Shown here piece by piece: positions 29,370-33,149 of a stretch of 33,149 bases of DNA; positions within the stretch are counted from its first letter, which is position 1, and the number at the start of each line of letters is the position of its first letter. The stretch comes from a virus, in IMG/VR virus record IMGVR_UViG_3300010400_000042, positions 1-33,149 of that record; one strand, 5' to 3'. Under the pieces are notes generated by a model. The model had not been told where the DNA came from. It did no database searches and saw only the letters and a list, made by a program, of their open reading frames with translations. Both the position numbers and the translations under genes were made by a program.

Positions 29370-29476
29370 ACAGCGCATACGTCTCTGATCGGGCGACGTG
29401 TCAAGCGAGGGCGAGTCAATTGCAGCCGATGTCCAGTTTCGCCATGGCGACGTCGGCGAGTGGGGATTGTCTGTGA
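29366..29476 (+). CDS. 36-residue micro-ORF (translational coupler?)
   Basis: An ATG at 29366 overlaps the nuclease stop (ATGA) and its TGA at 29474-29476 overlaps the GTG start of the acetyltransferase-like gene at 29473 (GTGA). The two perfect junctions fit the style of this genome, though the peptide is low in recognisable motifs. It may exist mainly to pass ribosomes to the next gene. Confidence 0.4.
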   Translation: MNSAYVSDRATCQARASQLQPMSSFAMATSASGDCL

Positions 29477-29916
29477 AATACGACGTGGTGCCGCTGCCGC
29501 TGGCCGAAGCCAACGCCTTCGTGCAGCAGCACCATCGGCATCATGGGCGCGTCGTTGGCCATCGGTTCTCGCTTGGCGTCGCTGACGTCACGCGGGAGAT
29601 TCGCGGCGTCGCCATCATCGGCCGTCCCGTGGCGCGGCATCTCGACGACGGGCTGACACTGGAGATTACGCGCGTGGCGACAGACGGCAGTAAGGACGCG
29701 TGTTCGGCGCTCTACGGGGCCGCGAGGCGTGCGGCATTCGCGCTTGGCTATAAGCGGCTCGTGACCTACACGCTGCCGTCAGAGAGCGGCGCAAGCCTCC
29801 GTGGAGCTGGGTATCGGTGCGTCGGTGAGGCTGGGGGCGGATCATGGAACAAGCCCAGTCGGCCGCGAGTGGACAAGCATCCGACGCAAACGAAACTGCG
29901 ATGGGAAGCCGCGTGA
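29473..29916 (+). CDS. XF1762-type GNAT-like acetyltransferase protein
   Basis: 147 residues from GTG 29473; a longer GTG at 29398 would add 25 residues of poor quality. The family-typical start is YDVVPLPLAEANAFVQQHHR, then GHRFSLGVAD and a segment ITRVATDGSKDACSALYGAA, which corresponds to the acetyl-CoA loop and helix of GNAT enzymes. The C-terminus has SESGASLRGAGYRC and SWNKPSRPRVDKHPTQ, well known in phage XF1762-type proteins. The substrate is unknown; phage DNA or protein modification is possible. Confidence 0.7.
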   Translation: MKYDVVPLPLAEANAFVQQHHRHHGRVVGHRFSLGVADVTREIRGVAIIGRPVARHLDDGLTLEITRVATDGSKDACSALYGAARRAAFALGYKRLVTYTLPSESGASLRGAGYRCVGEAGGGSWNKPSRPRVDKHPTQTKLRWEAA

Positions 29917-30076
29917 TCGTGGAGTCATCGAGTGGAGAGGTCTCCTGAAGCAGGCAGAGGAAGAAGAACGACGAAGAGGATGCGCGCGGGCGTACCCAGT
30001 GGTGACTCGTGGCGACAGGAACTACCGCGCAGTAATCAGAAAGCTGATTCGTGGCACGTAATTCGGAGGACGGACG

Positions 30077-31099
30077 TTGACGGAGTGGCGGGTGATCGTC
30101 GGTGACGTGCGCGAGAAGCTGGCTGAATTGCCGGACGGCTCCGTGCAGTGCTGCGTCACGTCGCCGCCGTATTGGGGTCTGCGCGATTACGGCACGCGCG
30201 GGCAGCTCGGCGTCGAGCAGACGCCGGCGGCGTACGTCGCCGCGATGGTCGATGTATTCGCCTCCGTCCGCCGCACGCTTCGCGCTGACGGCACGTTGTG
30301 GTTGAACCTTGGCGACTCCTACCAGAACGCGAAGGGGCAGGCGCATGGCATTGATCCGAAACAGCCGGCTCGCCGGCACGGCCTGCGACCACAGGATGTA
30401 TCCGTGCCGGGGCTGAAGCCGAAAGACCTGGTGGGGATTCCGTGGATGGTGGCGTTCGCCCTCCGCGCCGATGGGTGGTATCTCCGCGCTGACATCATTT
30501 GGTCGAAACCAAACCCGATGCCTGAATCAGTGCAGGACCGGCCGACGAAGGCGCACGAATACATCTTCCTGCTGTCGAAGCGGCGGCGGTACTTCTACGA
30601 CGCGCCCGCCATCCGCGAGATGTATGCGGCTTCAACGCTCCGCGAATTCAGCGACGGCTACGACGGCAAGGCGCGCAAGGCGTACGCGGGCACTGGCGCG
30701 CAGAACGCCAGCGATGTGAAGCGGCGCATCTGCGACAAGCAGCGCGGCCACGGACGCCGCCACGCAGGATTTAATGACCGGTGGGACGCGATGCCGAAGG
30801 ATGAGCAGCGGATGGGCGGTTCGAATTGCCGGAGCGTATGGTCATTCGCGCCGGCTCAGTATCCCGAGGCGCACTTTGCCACGTTCCCAGAAGCGATTCC
30901 TGAACGCTGTATCAAGGCTGGCTCGAGACTCGGTAATACCGTGCTCGATCCGTTCTGCGGCAGCGGCACCACTGGCCAGGTAGCGATTCAGTGCGGGCGG
31001 TCGTTTGTCGGGATTGAACTGAATCCGGCGTATGCGGAGCTGGCCCGCCGGCGGATTGGGACTGCCGCGCCGCTCTTTGCGACAGAAGCCGCGAGTTAG
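30077..31099 (+). CDS. DNA methyltransferase (beta class, likely N4-cytosine or N6-adenine)
   Basis: 340 residues from TTG 30077 with CGGAGG ahead. Motif IV is TSPPYWGLRDY (residues 28-38) and the SAM-binding motif I is LDPFCGSGTT (about 290-299), so the order IV...I marks the beta class. SPPY is most common in N4-cytosine enzymes. A target-recognition stretch of about 100 residues lies between. There is no restriction gene beside it, so it is an orphan methylase that could protect phage DNA. 160 bp upstream carry no clear gene. Confidence 0.8.
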   Translation: MTEWRVIVGDVREKLAELPDGSVQCCVTSPPYWGLRDYGTRGQLGVEQTPAAYVAAMVDVFASVRRTLRADGTLWLNLGDSYQNAKGQAHGIDPKQPARRHGLRPQDVSVPGLKPKDLVGIPWMVAFALRADGWYLRADIIWSKPNPMPESVQDRPTKAHEYIFLLSKRRRYFYDAPAIREMYAASTLREFSDGYDGKARKAYAGTGAQNASDVKRRICDKQRGHGRRHAGFNDRWDAMPKDEQRMGGSNCRSVWSFAPAQYPEAHFATFPEAIPERCIKAGSRLGNTVLDPFCGSGTTGQVAIQCGRSFVGIELNPAYAELARRRIGTAAPLFATEAAS

Positions 31100-31113
31100 G
31101 GAGACTCACATCG

Positions 31114-31209
31114 ATGGGAACCAGCCACGTCGTGTTTTACGCGGAGATCGATGAGCACCTCGCACGTCAGGCGGTGGGACTCGCGACTGATCTCCTGTCA
31201 TTTCTTTGA
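31114..31209 (+). CDS. Possible 31-residue micro-gene
   Basis: An ATG at 31114, with a GGGAG 12 bases upstream, opens a frame reading GTSHVVFYAEIDEHLARQAV and ending LLSFL. The region between the methylase and the next membrane peptide has no other credible gene. The size and uncertain ribosome site make this a weak call. Confidence 0.25.
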   Translation: MGTSHVVFYAEIDEHLARQAVGLATDLLSFL

Positions 31210-31261
31210 CTTCCAGGATCGATCCGATGACGCAGGAACGCCAAGAGAAGGACAAAACCAA

Positions 31262-31363
31262 ATGACCTATGGACGGTGGATTCTGGCCGCGCTCATCGCC
31301 GCCCTGGTGCTGTCGAGCGTGTCCGTCATGCTTCACGCGTGGTTGTTGTTGGCCACCCGATGA
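31262..31363 (+). CDS. 33-residue single-helix membrane peptide
   Basis: ATG 31262 with AAGAGAAGG upstream; the stop overlaps the ATG at 31360 (ATGA). The peptide is one hydrophobic helix (WILAALIAALVLSSVSVMLH and beyond) after a short polar start. Function unknown; tiny membrane peptides of early operons sometimes regulate or inhibit host enzymes. Confidence 0.45.
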   Translation: MTYGRWILAALIAALVLSSVSVMLHAWLLLATR

Positions 31364-32070
31364 CCTCTCAGGATCGCTCCGTGAAGGCCGAGATCGAACG
31401 GCTGACTACAAGATTGCGAGCGTTAGCTGCGCAGCGTCAAACGGAATCGCGTGAAGCGAATCATGCTGGCAATCAAGAGATGGACGCCTATCGAGACGGG
31501 CAGTGCATGGCGTTGAAGGATTGCATTTACGAACTCGAATCCCTCCTCTCCGCCCTGATCGCCGAGGCACCGAGCCAACAGGAATTAGCGGAGGAGTTGG
31601 TGGAAGCGAGAGAGCAGCGGGACGAGGCGGAGGCGAATGCCATCGAATCGGTCGTGTCGCACTGGTTTATTCAAGGCGGCGCATCGCAGTTTGGGCCCAT
31701 CGATGAACCCGACACGCCGTCAAGTCCTGACGAGGTGATCGCCGCAATCCTTAGAGTCGTGCGCGCGCAGGCGTCTCCCCGTTCAGCGCCAGCGACCGCA
31801 GAAATGAAGTTGTGTCAAATCTGTGGCGTCGTGCAGCCGTGTCATGTGCATGGGCGCACTCCGGTGACGGCGGAGGATTTTGCGGAACTGTCGCGCGAAG
31901 TGAGCGAAGCTCTGACTGTACAGGAGGAACAAGGCAACGAGCGGCAGATATTTGAGCGGTTGTCTCAGGTATTAACGGGCGGCAATGCGGCCACCTGGGA
32001 TCAGGTGATTGATGCGGCTGAACGACTCGCCGAGGTTCATTCACCAGCGCCAGCGACCGCAGAGGAGTAG
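31360..32070 (+). CDS. Coiled-coil protein with Cys-rich insert
   Basis: 236 residues. The first 115 residues are coiled coil (AEIERLTTRLRALAAQRQTE, QELAEELVEAREQRDEAEAN). Residues from about 145 contain MKLCQICGVVQPCHVHG, a likely zinc-binding knuckle, followed by another helical part. APATAE occurs twice (near 143 and at the end) and is encoded by a 19-bp direct repeat 261 bp apart, suggesting a duplication or inserted unit. Function unknown. Confidence 0.55.
   Translation: MTSQDRSVKAEIERLTTRLRALAAQRQTESREANHAGNQEMDAYRDGQCMALKDCIYELESLLSALIAEAPSQQELAEELVEAREQRDEAEANAIESVVSHWFIQGGASQFGPIDEPDTPSSPDEVIAAILRVVRAQASPRSAPATAEMKLCQICGVVQPCHVHGRTPVTAEDFAELSREVSEALTVQEEQGNERQIFERLSQVLTGGNAATWDQVIDAAERLAEVHSPAPATAEE
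31784..32063 (+). repeat. 19-bp direct repeat pair flanking an 87-codon unit
   Basis: CAGCGCCAGCGACCGCAGA occurs at 31784-31802 and again at 32045-32063. The spacing of 261 bp is exactly 87 codons, so both copies are read in the same frame (APATAE). The region between contains the Cys-rich unit of the coiled-coil protein. Confidence 0.7.
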
Positions 32071-32072
32071 AC

Positions 32073-32624
32073 ATGAAGGAAGAGGATACGCGCGTGGACA
32101 CGATGGGCGAAGGGAGCCATATCCCTACCGCATCGACGGTTCAGGCCGGTAGCGGAGAGCCGATTACTCCCACATCCGCCCTCACCCTCCACGACCACCT
32201 GATGAGCGGATACGCGACGACCGAGGTAGTTCGGTTCGCGGCCAACCGCCTGCGCCGATTTGGAGAAACGATTGACGCCCTGCGGGCGGACCTGTGGAAC
32301 ATCGCCGGCACCATCGTGGCAGCGTGCGACAGCCAGAAGGAGCACATCGCCTCCGTCGCCTGCATGGAAGGCTCGCCGCTGGTCGATCATGCGCGTGCGG
32401 TGATTCGACGCTACGACCTCCGCAACGAGACGGCAGGTGGCGGGAACCAGCAACTAAGCGATTTACGCGGAGATCCAGGGGCACCCCGTACTGTGAATGG
32501 TGAGGCTCGCGACAAGTCCGCGTCCGCAGAAGGAAGAATAGTTGGGCCGCATCCTGCTCGGCGGTTGTCCTCTGCCCGTGTATCTTGCATATCCCCTAAG
32601 GTGAAGGGAGAACGACATGGCTGA
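32073..32624 (+). CDS. Hypothetical protein
   Basis: 183 residues starting at ATG 32073, two bases after the previous stop. A middle helical part (TEVVRFAANRLRRFGETIDA, LWNIAGTIVAACDSQKEHIA) looks genuine. The last 55 residues are Arg/Gly/Ser-rich and look less like folded protein, so the frame may be altered near 32450. It overlaps the proline-rich micro-gene by 8 bases. Function unknown. Confidence 0.45.
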   Translation: MKEEDTRVDTMGEGSHIPTASTVQAGSGEPITPTSALTLHDHLMSGYATTEVVRFAANRLRRFGETIDALRADLWNIAGTIVAACDSQKEHIASVACMEGSPLVDHARAVIRRYDLRNETAGGGNQQLSDLRGDPGAPRTVNGEARDKSASAEGRIVGPHPARRLSSARVSCISPKVKGERHG

Positions 32625-32730
32625 TCCGAATCCGACCAATCCGACACCACGACCACCGTCTACTCCTCAGCCGCAGGGGAATCCGCAGCCTCAGACGGGT
32701 ACCAACATCCCGACGCAGCCGAAGCGCTGA
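32617..32730 (+). CDS. 37-residue proline/glutamine-rich micro-protein
   Basis: Starts at ATG 32617 with AAGGGAG upstream and ends at TGA 32728-32730. The composition (NPTNPTPRPPSTPQPQGNPQ) predicts a disordered peptide. Similar short Pro/Gln-rich proteins are common in phages; role unknown. It overlaps the end of the previous gene. Confidence 0.45.
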   Translation: MADPNPTNPTPRPPSTPQPQGNPQPQTGTNIPTQPKR

Positions 32731-32752
32731 AGGGAATCATCGGACTGTCAGG

Positions 32753-33094
32753 ATGTCCATCGCTCCACTTCGCCCCTGTCCTGGCAGTCCGACGTGTCCG
32801 CACCGCGTACGGTCAGGGATGTGTCCTGACCACGCACGCCAGCAGGAACGCACGCGCTACAACAGAGACGTCCGGAAGTGGTACTACACCGAACGGTGGA
32901 AAGCCCTGAGACGTCAGGTCATGCTCGACCAGCACTACACCTGCGCAGAACCGGGATGTGCACACGTCGAGTTGTCCTTAGACATCGACCACATCGAGCC
33001 GCACCGTGGAGATCCGGCCAAGTTCTGGAATCGGGCCAATCTCCGAGGACTCTGTCATTCCTGTCACGCGCGAAAAACTGGGCGCGGCGCCTGA
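32753..33094 (+). CDS. HNH endonuclease, packaging type
   Basis: 113 residues. Cys-rich N-terminus (CPGSPTCPHRVRSGMC), then WYYTERWKALRRQVMLDQHY, C64 and C69, DIDHIEPH (Asp79-His80), NRANLRG, and LCHSCHARKT. This is the HNH core with zinc-binding Cys pairs. In many phages a protein like this lies immediately before small terminase and aids cos cleavage with the terminase large subunit. Its position at the right end of the window fits that order, but terminase itself is outside the window. Confidence 0.8.
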   Translation: MSIAPLRPCPGSPTCPHRVRSGMCPDHARQQERTRYNRDVRKWYYTERWKALRRQVMLDQHYTCAEPGCAHVELSLDIDHIEPHRGDPAKFWNRANLRGLCHSCHARKTGRGA

Positions 33095-33149
33095 CCGATA
33101 CTCCGAGGGGGGATATGTGAATGTTCCTCGTAAGTGACAGGAGCCAAAC

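Noticed and set aside
29801-30061. Frame over the XF1762-type gene end and the following gap
   Set aside because: It overlaps 116 bases of a well-supported gene, has no in-frame start within the gap, and uses atypical codons. The gap 29917-30076 itself has only a weak AATCAG-AAAG-CTGATT hairpin.
31216-31225. GGATCGATCC palindrome as an operator
   Set aside because: A 10-bp palindrome built from GATC and CGATCG elements is expected by chance in this GC-rich sequence; no promoter was matched to it.

Overview
The window is part of the genome of a tailed, dsDNA bacteriophage or prophage with siphovirus-type (long, non-contractile) tail genes. It is GC-rich throughout, uses GTG and TTG starts freely, and is packed tightly, with most genes joined by ATGA, GTGA, TAATG or TGATG overlaps. 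No 16S, tRNA or host housekeeping gene is visible, so the host cannot be named. The GC-rich composition and a PKD-type lipoprotein fit a soil or freshwater Gram-negative host such as Acidobacteriota or Proteobacteria, but that is only an inference. The left edge cuts the portal gene. The right edge ends just after an HNH endonuclease of the kind that often sits next to small terminase, so the missing part probably carries terminase, the portal N-terminus and perhaps protease and major capsid.

Layout. (1) 1-4300: portal C-terminus, a small coiled-coil-like protein, a hairpin-rich gap, two virion-type proteins, a 22-residue-repeat protein, a collagen-like protein and a small membrane protein. 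(2) 4297-7465: a cassette of four sugar-transfer-type genes (DUF115-like, GT-B-like, GT8-like, GT9-like) embedded in the late operon. (3) 7462-10737: head-tail connector, head closure, a tiny membrane protein, HK97 gp10-like, tail terminator, tail tube, and a tail assembly chaperone pair with a -1 frameshift site. (4) 10738-16311: a short tape measure, a baseplate hub split by Fn3-like repeats, a tail fibre and a small tail protein. (5) 16363-18846: a membrane/coiled-coil protein, a beta-propeller-like protein, a lysozyme-like endolysin and a small companion. (6) 18851-20313, minus strand: a PKD lipoprotein (likely moron) and a CI-like repressor.

(7) 20314-20416 is a divergent control region with two predicted promoters, both of which appear to give leaderless mRNAs, and nested dyad symmetry. 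(8) 20417-32730, plus strand, is the early region: a Cro-like regulator, HNH nucleases, many small coupled genes, a recombination set (NinB/Orf-like, Sak4-like ATPase, PD-(D/E)XK exonuclease), a cold-shock protein, a DUF1376 replication protein with a zinc-binding partner, a DUF4406 protein, a second PD-(D/E)XK nuclease, an XF1762-type acetyltransferase-like protein and an orphan DNA methyltransferase. (9) 32753-33094: packaging-type HNH.

A repressor/Cro switch implies a temperate or formerly temperate phage, yet no integrase, transposase or partition system is visible. The most unusual parts are the four-gene sugar cassette beside low-complexity virion proteins, the structured gap after portal where protease and capsid would usually lie, the divided hub protein, and the leaderless divergent switch.
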